Of a stretch of 64,000 nt of DNA, positions 21,062 to 34,320 are shown one piece after another. Origin of the DNA: Paroedura picta. Its lineage: Eukaryota; Chordata; Lepidosauria; Squamata; Gekkonidae. The position numbers and the translations under genes were made by a program. Where the stretch lies: assembly GCF_049243985.1 (NCBI RefSeq), contig NC_135373.1, positions 93,615,213 to 93,679,212 of the forward strand. The letters are read 5' to 3'. Every line of letters begins with the position of its first letter. Position 1 is the first letter of the stretch. The notes under the pieces were generated by a model. It had not been told where the DNA came from and did not search any database. It saw only the letters and a program-made list of their open reading frames with translations.

Positions 21062-21292
21062 AGTAGTAGCCCCGACTCGGATGGCCCAGGCTAACCCAAT
21101 CTTGTCAGATCGTGGAAGATAAACAGGATCAGCCCTGATTAGTATTTGGATAGGAGACCCCCAAGAAAGTTGAGGCTTGCAATGGAGGGGAAGGCAATAG
21201 CGATCTCCCTCTGAACTGCCTCTTGCCTTGAAAACCCTATGGGGTAGCCGTACAGCGGCTGTGACTTGATAGAAAAAAACCTTATACATTCA
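21062..21292 (+). mobile_element. 5S rRNA-derived SINE
   Basis: The block 'GGAAGATAAACAGGATCAGC' followed by 'CCTGATTAGTATTTGGATAG' and 'GAGACC' matches the internal promoter region of 5S rRNA (AGCTAAGCAGGGTCGGGCCTGGTTAGTACTTGGATGGGAGACC). A SINE body follows, ending 'CCTATGGGGTAGCCGTACAG...TGTGACTTGATAG'. It is not a 5S gene: it is diverged and joined to a SINE tail. Confidence 0.8.
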
Positions 21293-23755
21293 GTTCTTTC
21301 TATGCGTAGAAGACTTTGTGTGCATATTTGTATTCTGATGGACTGACAAATGTGCAGAAGCCTGTTGTACAATTGTTTCTGAGGTATGGCATTTGCAGAA
21401 AGAGTAACAAAGAAAAAAATGCTACAACAATTTTAGCTGCCTGATAATAATAGATTCAAGTGCGTTGCTGTGTTGGTCCAAAGTAGAACAATAAGATTGA
21501 GTCTGATGATAGTTGCTTTCGAATTAACAAAAAGTTCAATGAACCGTGATTTACTACTGTATACTAAATCTCTCAGAAATTAGAGATGGAAATTAACTTT
21601 TTGTTGTCCCCTTGAAACACAGGAGATGAGGCACAAGCCTAGCCTATGTGTTTGGTGGCTGGAAACCAGAAGCCCCATGTGCTCAAAATTCTTTGTGTAC
21701 CTTCCAGGGCTTCCCCAGCTTTCTCATCTGAGTACAAGTCATTGAACAGTATTGGGGGCAGTCGTGAAAGTCTTCCTGGTTTGGGGAGTGGCATTGTTAT
21801 TACAAGGGGACTCTCAGTGCAGTCCTAAAAAGAGTTACACTCTTCTAAATCAATGGGCTTGGAAAGGTTAACCCTGCTGAAGATGACACTATGTGTTCAG
21901 AAAAACCACACCACTTTGCATGTGGAACCTCTCCCATGTTTTGATCATGGGTATAAATATATGCAGCTGCAATCTGGTATCTGTTGAGTATCATTATCTA
22001 AGAACAGGGCTCTTTATCTCCATTATGAACTATCAAAGATTCATATTGGGAACACTGCTGTACAGTATGCTTCTATCTACCGGTTTGGTATTTATATTCT
22101 TAATGGTTCCCCATAATAAAATGTTAATTGTGGAACCGTGGTTTAGGACATTTAACAAAGTCTTCTTTAATGATGATTTTACAATGTTAAACAAAACTAT
22201 TATTGAGATGCCTGGTGGAAGCTGTGACAGTTTAATTCCTAAAGCTTAATTGTAATTTCTTGTGAAACAGTGAAATCAAGGCTCGGTATTGGTCAGGGGT
22301 AAAATTATGTCATGTCTTGATGCCATAAAAATGGTTCAGTGAGGGCCTGTAGATCTTTTCTTATTTTAATTCATTACGTTTTATTAGATGCCCTTTGGGT
22401 TAATTTGTAGTGGGACTAATCTAGGTTAAATTTTAAATGAATCATGTCATAATTAGCATGTATATTTATACCTTTCACATCCCTAAATACTGACTCATGT
22501 AGGTGGGCATTTTTTTTTCTTACCATGTTGAGTAAGACCACTGCTTGGCTTCTAGTAATAAGTTATATGTTAGCCTTGAACACTTTGGTGCCATTTACAA
22601 TCACAGCCAGTGTTGGTTACAACAGGCCACAGCAGCAAGTTTACTTTGAAAAAAACATGCTTTTCTGTGCCAACTCTTGGTTTGTTACATAGCTTTCTGT
22701 GGCTTGCTGTTTTGGTATTTTACACAATGGCGTATCATATAGACTCTTAAGTGATTTGACATGTTTGTTTGATTTGAAGCTGCTTGCTTAATGAATCAAC
22801 TAGTATTCTGGAGACTTTTTGAGAGCTCATGAAAGACAAGAACATATCTGTTCCCAAGAATGTTATTGAATTATGTATGACTTAAGAATTAGTCATGATT
22901 TAGACCAGAATATCAAGATGCAGGAACAGGAAGTCAGGCTCAATAAACATCAAAATAAAACCCTCAAGGAAGAAAGTAGCTAAAATGTATACAGTTTGGT
23001 TTGTATAGGGCCTTTCTTGGAAACAAGACTACATTTTGATATTGGATTACTCTTTCTCACAGAACATGTTAAAGTGTTTAGCATTTGTTGATAATGCTAG
23101 AATTTGTCTAGGAGGAGACACAGTATGGATATATCCAGTCCATCTAGAAACACAACTAGTTATCAGAAACTTTAAAACTGTTAAATTGAAACTTAAAATC
23201 TGTTCTCAAGAAGGCTTCTCCATTTTATTTAATGGAAGTAGAACTGTTCTTCTGTGAACGTTGACTTGTATGGTTTAGCAGTATGCATCCTATTCCAGGG
23301 AGACACTTGAGACCAAAATTTATTGTGTCTGACCTAACTTGTAATCCCATGTACTCTCAAGATGTTCTGTTGCTCCACTGGCTCAGGAGTGTGGCAAGGG
23401 GGGAGGAACTGTGAAACCTCTCCTCCCACCCTTGCAATGGTCCTGAATTGAACAGAGCAACGAAACACTTTGAAGTCCACTTCCCCACATCGTATGTGTG
23501 ACTAATGCACATTTTCCTTTAAAATACAGCCTGATGCTCAACACAATCCAGGAAGGTATTTCAGGTCAGATATCAGAACCCCAACAAAACTAATGGGAGA
23601 AGAAACCAACATAGCCCTTGTATGTTGTTTCCTTGATTTTGCTGCTAAAAATTGAGTTAATTTGGTGTGGGCGTTATATATTTTGGTCAACCAGAATGAA
23701 CAATAGATTGTCTGAAGAGTCTGTTATTTCTCAGTTTAGAAAAAAGTTGACTAAC
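21293..23755. other. ELK3 intron 1, mostly unique-looking
   Basis: AT-rich. 21455-21540 carries a decayed repeat end ('GTGTTGGTCCAAAGTAGAAC'), and 21812-21865 holds half of the palindromic 'AGTCCTAA..AGAGTTAC' repeat seen whole at 34961. A 118-codon frame at 21893-22249 has no recognisable domain and is treated as chance. Confidence 0.4.
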
Positions 23756-23761
23756 AGCAAA

Positions 23762-24142
23762 CATGATAGAAGTTCATAAAATTATGCATAGGGCAGAGAA
23801 AGTGGACAGGGAGAATCTCTCCCCATAATACTAGATTTTAGGAGCACCCAACGAAGTTGATGAAATATTCCTGTATTCTATGAATAATTAAATTATTGAA
23901 TTCACTGCCAGTGGATGTAGTGAAGGTATGGCTGGCTTTAAGAGGGAATTTATGGAGTACAAATCCATAATTATCTACAAGCCATTGTGAGTAACATAAC
24001 ACCATTGCTAGATAGAATCAGTGTAAGGTCTTATGCCTTGTTTGTTGGTCCTCTGGCTGTGGATTGGCCATTGCATATAACAGGATGCTGGTCTAGATGG
24101 GCCACTATTCTGATCCTGCAGGGCTTTTCTTACCTTCTTATT
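23762..24142 (+). repeat. CR1-like LINE 3'-end fragment
   Basis: It reads 'TTCATAAAATTATGCATAGG', 'GAATTCACTGCCAGTGGATG', then 'CAGGATGCTGGTCTAGATGG' and 'TCTGATCCTGCAGGGCTTTT', the familiar 3' region of squamate CR1-type elements on the plus strand. Decayed and 5' truncated. Confidence 0.75.
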
Positions 24143-24825
24143 GGACTGCTGAGTATCTGACTGTTTATCTGACCCTATGAGCTACAGTGCTGAGTTAAGG
24201 AAGGCGATCATGCTAAGAAAGAGATATAAAAGCAGATATTTATGAAATATAGTATTTACATTTTATAGTATTTTATAGTATGTTTTTCCCCACTTTCCCT
24301 TTAAAAGTTTAATCCAGTGATTTTGTACTGCACACTAGATCATATGTAAAACAGACTTCTGAGATGGTCTATGTTTCTCCTAAATGTCTTTCTTCTGTTA
24401 AAACAAAATTTTATTGGAATATACTGTAAAAAATCAAGCTACCAGAATGAGAAAGATGCAGACAAAATTTGTGCTGAGTTGAGGTTAATATACATTGTCA
24501 ATCAGTAAGCCAGCTCTATTCACAGCAGATCTGTCATTCCCATACTGAAACCACTGCCAGTATCCATATCAAAATTCTACTAATGTCACCAATTGAGATT
24601 ATGATCTCAAGGTGACATCATTGTTGGGCTCTCTTTTTTATTCTTTGACACTAGTAAGTAAACTTTATATGACCATAGGTCTTTGCATATCTGAAATTCA
24701 CAAAAATAAAATACATTCCAATAAAAATTCAACACACCAAAAACAGATATATACAATGTGCAAGATACCTAAGTAAAATAATATATTTGAATTAAGATCT
24801 TTCACCAAACACATTGAAAATGGCT
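24143..24825. other. ELK3 intron 1, nothing recognised
   Basis: AT-rich DNA without a gene or named repeat. Confidence 0.4.
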
Positions 24826-24829
24826 AAAA

Positions 24830-26640
24830 CAACATTAGGTAACCATATTAGACAAAGTAATACTGGCCCTGATTTTTCCCACTGCCATAGCAAACAGACA
24901 TTCTGTAATGTAAGAGATGCTAGGGTCAGTATCTGACAGCAAAAATTTCAACCTATCTGTAGCAGAAACAGGTTTTAAGCCACAGATAGCCCCATCTATA
25001 AACCTAGCCCTAGGGTATGAGTACAAAGAATATTTGAGAATATAATGTAGTAAATCTTCCACAACTAATTGACCACCTATACAATATAATTGGTCATTCA
25101 GTGTCCGATTCTACCAGTCTAACTGGGCTGCAGTTGGCATTGTTTAAAAGAGCAGTGCTGTAAGGGCTGTTCTTAAATTGTTCTTTGTGATCCTAGCTAG
25201 GTAAGATGATCTGCAATGCTCTTTTTAAAATATTTTAAACCATGTTGCAGATTTCGATTGTAGAACTTAATGATTTATTGTAAAATGCATCACCATTAAA
25301 AATCTAGTGTTTCAACTGTGGATTATAATCATAGGGCCTAGCAGGTCATCAGGAATAGTATAACGTGATATAAGGTTGTTAATGTGGGTCCTTTACTGCC
25401 ATCGTGTTGAATGACTGTTGGCTCAATTAACTTGAATTTGCTGTATTATTCCATGACTTCAGCACTGCAAGATGGATGCGTGCTCTCAAAAATGGAATAC
25501 CAAGTTCTGCTCTTATCAAGGCCAATGGGGTTCCCTTAGGAAGTGCTTATATCTGTTTAAAAAATTGATCGTGTACAATTTCAATATTCTTTATTAGATT
25601 CAATATCCTTCCAGTTCCACACATCAGTTCCTTAAAGTGGGTGGGGAACAACCTTACCTTTAGAGATCTTTATAACCGGGTCTATGAGGAAACCTCCCTT
25701 AGTGTAAAACCCCTCCCTAAGAATAACCCTCACTAACCTTGTTGTTGATGCCCTGACATTTTCCACATTGATATTCCAGTTTATTCCAATTCCAGGATCT
25801 GCACTGTGTGATTGGATTCCTGTGGATATTCCAAGCATGGGTATTGGCCCTTTTACTAAATACCACTACTTTAGTTTTTTCATAATTTATTGTTAGTGCT
25901 TCTTCCTCACAAAATGTTCCTAGTTGCTGTATAAGACATCTAATTCCTGTGTTTGTGAGGGAGACTACAGCATAAAGTAGGATTGACACTTTATATAAAA
26001 TAACAGAGGCGTCAACACACATCCCTGGGTGCATATTGAAATTTTTTGAGTTAGTGAGCTCGATATACGTACCTTAACTTGGGCACATGGTCTGTGTACA
26101 AACTGTGTATTAAAAGTAGTAACTACTTAATATTTGTCTTGGCTAATTTTAGCCAGAGGCGGTTCCTATCAATGGAATTGAATGCAGCAGCCAAATCAAC
26201 AAATGCCACGTATAATTTCTTTCCAGGACCATTCATACTAGTGTAAGCCAACTGATGGAGAGTCTGGCAGTGAGCAATTGTACTCTTGTTTTTTCCTAAA
26301 GCTGTGGGTGAATGATGCCATTCTCAGTTACCTATTCTTCAAGTGTGAGCAGTAAATATTTGCTGTATAGCTTTGCTACTATGTCTAGCAAGCTTATGAG
26401 CCTATAGTTTCGTGGATTCCTTTTGTCCCTTTTCTTATAGATGGGGACAACAATACTTAGTATCCAGCCCTGGGGGTCTGACCAGAATTGTTAATTGAGG
26501 TGAAGACCTTGGCAAGTATAGGAATCCACCAAGATAGAAATGCTTTATAAACTTCTGGGGAGGGGGGGAACAGATCTTCCCTGGGAGCCTTTCCAAGAGC
26601 TAGGTTATTAATTAGCCCTATTATTGACACTAGGCCAACC
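24830..26640 (-). repeat. Decayed non-LTR retrotransposon (same style as 17420 copy)
   Basis: Read on the minus strand from 26.64 to 24.83 kb it passes through reverse transcriptase-like pieces. 'VVPIYKKRDKR...NYR' and 'FVDLAAAFNSID'-like blocks lie near 26.45-26.15 kb, 'EEEALTINYEKTKVVVFSKR' at about 25.85 kb, and a C-terminal tail lies near 25.0 kb. 'INYEKTKVVVFSK' is the block after the YADD region in LINE polymerases. The element has many interruptions and is older than the CR1 copy in intron 3. Confidence 0.65.
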
Positions 26641-27955
26641 CATAAAAATGTCCAAAGCATAGCATAAATATTTTTTCTTGAAAAAAAAAGATACGTTTAG
26701 AAAGAGAATGCCAGCCATAACCTACTAATTTTTGTTGTAAAATTGAAATAGGAAATTTTGTTTTTAACATGCAATAGTACTGTTTTGCTGTAAAAAAACC
26801 CCCAAAACTGAACCTGCTGTTTTGAACCCAATTTACTTCTAAAATGTACATATGCTTAGGCCACACTGATTCATTTTCTCTCATGGGAACATGAAATATT
26901 TAAGCTGTAGCAAAAACAAGCCAAAAAAAAAAACAGCATTTGTCTGAGGTTAATCCAACCCGACATCCCTCCAGACATACCCCCCATGACTTGAATGAAA
27001 GTTGTTGTCACTATCAAAATTGTTGTTCAGTTGAACCTGTTGAATATTCTGTCAATCTGTTGAAATTGTTGAAATTGTTGAAGATGTTACGTTATGACTC
27101 TTACATATCTACGGTGTTCTGTGTAGTATCCCCCAGATATTCCATGTAAACCACAGCCAAGGGCCCAGTGTGGGAAATGCCCAGTTCTGGTTGTTACCCA
27201 TCAGAAGTTGCCCTTCATAAATTAAAAGTTTTCTTCTCCTGTGCTCAGATTGAGGCGGGGGGGATGAGTTCAAGGGAGAAGTGGCAGGTTCTGTAAACCT
27301 AGATAAAATGCAGATATGTCAGTAAGGAGTGTAATAAAATAACTTAGTGAACAAGTAGGAAGTCATATACAAGTAGCAGTTCAAATAGTATCGGTTTGAT
27401 CCTAGTCACAGCTATGCTTTCCACATTGAAGGAAGGGGATCCATCTCAAATTTTATGTAAGTTAGCAAAATAATGATCTTTCTGCCACATTAAGTACACA
27501 TCAAAGATTCATATGGAAAGAATAAAGATACTGTGCAAGGCTGGCTTTGAACCTGGAAGTTGTTCAGTCTGCAACTATGCTCTGTGCCAGTACACCACAG
27601 ATGCTTGCCACATGAGTGGGGCAGGAAATGTGAGGAGCTGGTATGAATTTTATTCCCACCCCAATAGATTTTTTTTAAGGGTACAGATTTATGTGCTTTC
27701 TTGCCTAGCTGCCCTTTGAAACATTTGAACAGGTTGTATTTTCAAAGCCTCACTGAACAGGAATTAGCTAAATTTCCTTCCTGTGGAGGATGGCTACCCC
27801 TGTTCAACAAGAGCGATCTGTGTGCAGAACCAGGCGTTTATGGGTCGGTTATACTGCTGGATGTGACCTGCGTGCATAAAAAGATGAATGCAGAGTAGAA
27901 ACAAATATTGCACTTTTGAGCTGTGTGTGGGATTATTTGTTTGCTGGTTTAGATG
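26641..27955. other. ELK3 intron 1, nothing recognised
   Basis: AT-rich, with a short (TTGAAATTG)n-like stretch at 27050-27082. No gene or named repeat. Confidence 0.4.
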
Positions 27956-27964
27956 TACACCTGT

Positions 27965-28150
27965 GTCCCCTATTTACTTCATTTATACCCTGCCTGTTTC
28001 TCCCATGGGAACCCAAACTGCTTATATTGTTTGCCTGCCTTCCATTTTATCCTTGTTAGTTAAGCTAGGCTGAAAGCATGTGACTGACCCGAGGTCGCCC
28101 AGCAGGCTTCCATGAGAGTATGGTGATTTGACCCACATATTCCCTCAGCC
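27965..28150 (-). repeat. Old tRNA-derived SINE fragment
   Basis: The pattern 'CCCAAACTGCTTATATTG...AGGTCGCCCAGCAGGCTTCC' is the minus orientation of the SINE type seen at 1263-1453. The tRNA head is missing or decayed. Confidence 0.5.
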
Positions 28151-29695
28151 TAGCCTAGTCCAACCTTGCCTAGTACCGCCGGCTTTAATATCACCAAACA
28201 ACTAATGGGCTGGTGAGGGACTAGCAGGCATTGGCAGACACACTTCAGTGGCACTATCAAACCTGATAGCCCCAACAGGCTGGCATGTACATTCCGGAGC
28301 AGCAATGTCCTCACACAGCCCATGGCTGTGTTAAGGCTCTGTCCAACAGGACCTTTATGTTTTATCTTTAAAAGCAATTATTTGCGTTTTGGAGAATCAC
28401 TTTACGCTTATTGGAATGAAAAGGCGCTCAAGACCTTTGCTGCTTGCATTTAAATTGCTTGCATTTATCCATCAAGTCCTTTTAAGAGTGCCCCTGTGGG
28501 AGGTGGAACATGATTTAATATTTTACATTGTAAGCATTTTAAACTCTGCATGAACTCTTTTTAAGGATCCATGACTCCTTTTTAAAATTTCTGTCATGGA
28601 ATTTTGGAATTTTAGATTCTTCTTTTCCCCACAATAGCCTTTTCTGGACCCATAACATGAAGTGAATGATTGCTGATGGGCACTTTATTTCCAGGATTTC
28701 AGTGCAGCTTGAAACCTTGCTCCCTTGCTCAATCTGTTGGTATAATAAAACTATTCTATCTAAACTATTTTGGATCTTTTTTTCTTAGTTTGCTGAAGCC
28801 ATTTTAGAAAGTGTGAGTGAGTTGGTTGCAAAAACTTTCAAATGTTTCCACTGGGTGGTGCTGAAGGAATTCCTACTTTTTAATTTAGATATGCCTTTCC
28901 CAGAAAGATGCCTCTGAAATATAATAGGAGGAAGTCCTGATTTAGATTTTACAGTGTCAACATATTGGGGTGGGTGGGGGAGGATAAGGATGCTTTGGTG
29001 GTAATGATAAGTTTGCTGGATATGGAAAACATCACTGATTTTTATGTAAGGTAAAAAGTTCTCAAAATTAATTTTAAATTCCTTGTGAGTATAGTCGATT
29101 GTCAGAGAAAGTTTTGCATCAGTACGGACTAGGAATGTTTACACACTTTCTAATGGCTACTTAAATTAACATTCGGATATCCTTTGCTGAGTACTTGACC
29201 ATGTTTCTAAGCAAACATGTTGAAATATTTGTCATCTTTTTTTGTGTAGCAGGGATGCTGAGTTTTCACCAACCACATCCTATTTATCATCCTTGAAACA
29301 TCTCAGTCTGGAAATGTAGTTTGAAGTAGGGCTCATACAGTTGCTTTGTTCCTTTAAAATATTCTATGCAGATGTTGAGATAGTATCTGCCACTCCCTTT
29401 CATATTACTTGATCTGGAAATTGTTTCACAAGACATCACTGAAGGAAATGTATTTGCAGACTGTAATTGAGCTGATGTTTAATAATTAGAGGTCAAATTG
29501 TGAACAATGGAAAAATAGCATGAGAGGGATATATGGACCCAATATATGAATTTCCTAATGCAATTGCAGTGGGGCTTTGGTGTAAAAATGATCAAAGTAG
29601 AACACGTGGCTATACATTTAAAATTGTTATCCTTTACAATATATTAAATGACACCTTCATATCAAATCAACTTACCTTATGGAGTCTTAATGACT
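28151..29695. other. ELK3 intron 1, nothing recognised
   Basis: Unique-looking AT-rich DNA without an exon-like frame. Confidence 0.4.
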
Positions 29696-29699
29696 AACA

Positions 29700-29920
29700 T
29701 CTTGGTGTAGTATCTAAGAGTAGATTTGATTCCCCACTTTTTTACATGCAGCCAGCTGGGTGACCTTGCTAGTCACAGTCCTGTCAGATCTGTTCTCATA
29801 GAGCAGTCTGTCTCAGAGCTTTCTCAACCCTACCTCAGGTGTCTGTTGTGGGGCCATTGTAATCTGCTTTGAGACTCCTTTGGACAGTGAAAAGTGGGAT
29901 ATGAAAACCCACTCTTCTTC
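29700..29920 (+). repeat. Old copy of the SINE family seen at 7062
   Basis: The 'CAGCCAGCTGGGTGACCTTG' body, 'CAGGTGTCTGTTGTGGGG' and the tail 'CTGCTTTGAGACTCC...AACCCACTCTTCTTC' match the 7062 SINE with many substitutions and small deletions. It is an old insertion. Confidence 0.75.
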
Positions 29921-32230
29921 ATCTGTCAAGACATATGTTTGTGCAGACTACAGCTTTCTTCATCCAGACATGTATGGACATCTGTCTTCACCTGGGAGAC
30001 ACATTCTTATGCACACACAGAAAGAAGGAAAGAAGACGGAATAATGGAGCCAAAAGGCAGCAGTTGATTTGTGATTTTTTTTGCAGAACTGAAAAGATTG
30101 CGTGGGTTCCATGCTCTACTCTTCTTCCCCCCCCCCCCAATTAATGAAGCAGGCTATATTACAATGACAAATGCATACTATGATAGCAAATACTTTTTAT
30201 AAACCACCATTTATCCTTAACAAGCTCAAGCCTCAATCATCATCGCCATCAACATTACATAAAAAGCTCTCATAAATCATCATCAATATCAATATATCAC
30301 ATAAAAAGAAACAATTGTTTTATAGCCAGAGAAAGACACAAGCCCTTCTACCTTCATCTCCACTTATATTTTATCCTCGGTTACCATCAAATATTCAGAT
30401 ATAACTTGGGATAATTACTTTAACCCGCTCTTCTGTTTTATGTTTGTTACAATATTTTATAAATGGGAAACTTTAATAACTAACAATTCCCGAGAAAGAA
30501 CTGTTCCTACCTCCCCCCATTCAGTCTCAGAAGGGGCAAGCAGCACTGCAGGAAAAAGAGTAGTAGGGTAGACACTGCAATCTATACAAGCCACATGCAA
30601 TCTATTGGTTGCAGTAAGGCTACTGCTTGCATAGGCCTGGGAACAGCCAAGTTTACTGGGTATTAATGAATAAAATTACAGTCTGTAAGAAGTCCTGCAA
30701 AGGTAAAAACCAATTCCTTCTGGTCAGGTAGAGTTAGCATCTGACTTGTCTGTTGGGCGATAGTTTCTTCAGCATGCTCTTTCTCTGTGGTAGTTTAATG
30801 CAATGCCTTTGTGTCACAGTGAAGGCCTGACTTCAGGCTTTCTTGGTTGGTGCCTGTCATATGTGAACATAATAATGGGATATCGGTTCCTTTTGTGCAG
30901 GAATTCTGAAGAACAGATACAGTGATTTCATAAGTGCATCAGACCCCCAAATTGTTCTCACATGAACATGTTCCTACTTTCATGCATATTTTCAACATCC
31001 TTTTTACTGTCTCCAAGGCTTAGACCTGCAGTTATAATTAAGAACTTGATATGAATTACATTTATTTTCATGCAGGTTGGTTGCCTACATGTAAACCGCT
31101 AAAAAATTGGTTTGAGGAGCTGTGCTTGGAGTAATATGACATTGTTGCCTGTAAAGAAAACTCTTAAGTGTGAATTTTGTTTGCATTATATGCCTCAGGG
31201 AGTTGGATACTTTACTGGGCATTAATTTCTTTTGGTTATTTCATGGTTGCAGACTTTGTTCTTTGTACACTGCATTGCGGTTACTTTTCCTGTGAGTGAG
31301 AAAGAATTCAGTTACTACTATTTAGTAAGTTGCATTCAAATAGTGTAATTGAATAGAAACAGATGAGACATTTTAACAAGTCAAGTTGGCATTTCAGGAG
31401 TTAACAGAAACCTGCTCCACTTAGCAAAATAAAACCAGAGCTGAGATTACAAACAAGGACAGATGTAGAAGGCCAGGTTTCCTCTGGTTCGTTTTCCCAT
31501 TTCCTGCCTGCAGCCTGCAGCAATAGAGGAAGCTAAGTGCTAACGAGAACTAGAAGCTAACAATGCCCTACGTCATTCAACTCAGAAAACAAAAAAGAGC
31601 TGCTAGACAGTTGAGATCCAGAGCTGATAAATGAGTGTCCGTCTGTGCACTAATATCAGTATGCTCTTTAGGCCGTATGAAAAAAGAGAGAGATGTCTGA
31701 AGAGGAAAATTGTGTCTGCAAAAAGAGCATTTTCCTTAGAGAGACCGTAACAACCTTGTGTACACTGTTGAAGTGGTAGCTATTTCAATTAGCCTGATAA
31801 CAAATAAATTAATTCCATATTATTTTAGTGCACATTTCCATCATCTAGACAGATGTATTAGTTATATTGGCATGATTGGTTTAGGATGTTTACATGTCCC
31901 CCTCTTCCCTGGTATAGTTTTCTTTCAGATGAGACATTTCCCTTGTTATGATGTAATGGTAAATCACCTCATGTCATTTGGGAGACTTGAAACCAAGAGG
32001 TGGGAGTGGTGAAGAAAGCTGTTTATTTTTGTTTCTGAAAATTTTATTGCAGAAACAAAAACAAACAAGTTTCTTCACCTCCTCTCCTAATATCTTATGT
32101 TCAAGTCACCCAAATGTCTTTCAGAAAATGTAAAAGGTTTAAAAATTCAAAAATTCACAACATTTAAGACATGTTGAGTCTGTGTGGAAGCAATTAAACA
32201 CCTCTTAGAAATCAACTATGTGTAATTCCT
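29921..32230. other. ELK3 intron 1, nothing recognised
   Basis: AT-rich with a run of C at about 30127-30137. No gene or named repeat. Short frames at 29935 and 31758 are chance. Confidence 0.4.
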
Positions 32231-32233
32231 ATT

Positions 32234-33900
32234 ATTTATTTATTTATTATACTTATATACTACCCTCCCCTGTGGCTCAGGATAGTTTACATAGAACATA
32301 GAATAACATAAGGATAAGTACAGTGTCATTCGGTAGTCATCAAATAAACATCAGTAATGACATATAACAATGGTTTCCTAAAATTCCATAACCGGTGGGA
32401 GTAAAGTTAAACATATAATCATTACCCCAACGGTTGGCCAGGATTCAGGTCAAGGGAGGGGCTCTGAAGGCCCAGTAGATTGTGTTGGTTCATTCGATTC
32501 CAACCAAATGCCTGGAAGAAGAGCTCCATTTTGCAGGCCCTGCAAATCTGTGCTAGTTCCAGCAGGGCCCTGATCTCTTCTGGGAACTCATTCCACCAGG
32601 TGAGATCCAGGGCAGAGAAAGATCTGGCCCTGGTTAAGGTCAGGCATGTTTCTTTGGGGCCGGGGATCACCAGCCAGTTGGAAGTGGAAGAGCATAGAGT
32701 TCTTTGGGGGAAATAGACAATGAGGCAGTCCCTCAGGTACACTAGAATTCAACTGGGAACCAGTGCAGTTGTTGGAGAGTGGGTCAGAGCATTCTGGATC
32801 AAGGTTAAGTGTAGACCTGCAAAGAGCAAGATGCAGAAATCCAATCTAGAGGTGACCATTGCATGGATCTGGTTAAAGATTCTGGGGGGGGGGAATCAGG
32901 ATGGCCGTCCATCGGTAGGAAGAGCTGTGCGTCATTTACATAGTGATGGCAACCCAGCCCAAACTTTCACACCAGTTGGGCAACAGGGTGCATAAAGATG
33001 TAAAATAAGATTGGAGAGAGGACCACTCCCTGTGAGGCTCCACATGTGAGCTGGTAAATGCTTGATTGCCTCTCTCCGATTGCTACCCTCTATCCATGAC
33101 ACCAGAGAAAGGAGACCAGCCATTGAAGGGCTGTCCTGGTGTAGGTGAGATGAGCTAGCAGCTCATAATCAATTGTGTTGAACGTTGCTGTGAGGTTTAG
33201 TAGCATGGGTATTGCTGACCTGCCACAGACCAGCTGACGGCAGAGGTCATCCGTCTCGGTGAGCAGCACAGTTTCAACCCCATGGCCAAGCCAGATACCT
33301 GGCTGGGATGGGTCTAGGACTGAAGCTTCATCCAGGAATGCTGATATTTGGTCCACAGCAGCCCTTTCCACCATTTCGCTCACAAACACAAGATGTGAGA
33401 TGAGTTGGAAGGCTCCTGTGGGTCCAGAGATGGTATTTTCAGCAACGTGTGTACCACTGCATCTTTCACCCCCTCTGGGAATTCTCCCATTGAGAGGGAG
33501 AGGTTGATTATCTCCCAGGGGAGGGCCTTATCTTTGGATCAGTTGTTTTAAGTAGCCATGATGGGCAGGGGTCTAATGGGCAGGTGGTCAGCTGTGATGA
33601 GGCTAGCATCCTGTCCGCTTCAGTCAGTGTGAGTCATCTGAAGTCATTCAGTGTTCCCTCCAGAAGTGGCTAAGGGCCCTCTAGTTCATTTTCTGTGTCT
33701 TAAGATTGGAGGGAGGTCATGGTAGAGGGTTGAGATTTTGTCCATGAAGTAACTCAGAAATGCCTCTCAGCTAAGTTCAGATTGACTACTGTTTTGGTGT
33801 CCTTCTTTCAGGGTGGTGAGTGAACAAACTATCCTAAGCAATTGTGCCGGGCATGAGTTGTGGACATGATGGAACTGCCACCTCATAGGCTTTCATCTGC
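32234..33900 (-). repeat. L2-like LINE, degraded, minus strand
   Basis: At 33389-33090 the minus strand encodes 'VERAAVDQISAFLDEASVLD', then 'GHGVETVLLTETDDLCRQL' and 'LLNLTATFNTIDYELLAHL', the reverse transcriptase core blocks of L2-type elements. At 32742-32422 it encodes the C-terminal tail ('LTWWNEFPEEIRALLELAQI...MELFFQAFGWNR') and it ends near 32234 in a 'TTATTTATTTATTA' stretch. The stretch between the RT and the tail is shorter than in a whole copy and the YADD block is not evident. Parts of the 5' ORF continue to about 33.9 kb. Confidence 0.75.
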
Positions 33901-34029
33901 ATTCTATAAGATGTGCATTGGTTCATTATGCATAGGTGGATTTGATCTTATTTTGGAATTTGGAATGGGACTGATTTGGAGCGTTCTGAGTTGTTTTGCA
34001 GTTGTTTGGGGTGTATTTATGTGGATTGC

Positions 34030-34320
34030 TTTGATTTGAAGGGTGTTTGGGTGGGTGGGGGCTGTTACAAGTTAATTAGATACTTTGGAGTTCATTTGAT
34101 AGGTTGGACTTTGGAGGGTTGGGGTAGGGACGGTTTCTAGTGGAGTGGATTTCGCTAATCAGTTTTGGAGTTCATTTGGAAGGTTTGATTTGCGGGGTGG
34201 CGTGTGGATAAGGGCTGTTTCTAGTGAGGTGGATTTTGCCAATCAATTTTTCAATTAATTAGGAGGGTACAGGGTTCACTTGCATTGGTCAGTTAGTTAC
34301 TTTGGAGTTCATTGTTCAGA
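34030..34320 (+). repeat. Degenerate minisatellite, about 80-bp unit
   Basis: 'TTTGGAGTTCATTTG' recurs at 34084 and 34164 with a related start at 34300. The following 'GGGCTGTTTCTAGTG..GTGGATTT.GC.AATCA' block also repeats with an 80-85 bp period, and a partial unit precedes it. It is G/T-skewed on the plus strand. Confidence 0.6.

Noticed and set aside
21080-21165. Possible 5S rRNA gene
   Set aside because: The match covers only the central and promoter part of 5S, is diverged and runs straight into a SINE body.
21893-22249. 118-codon hydrophobic plus-strand frame
   Set aside because: AT-rich DNA readily gives hydrophobic chance frames; no signal or domain pattern I can name.
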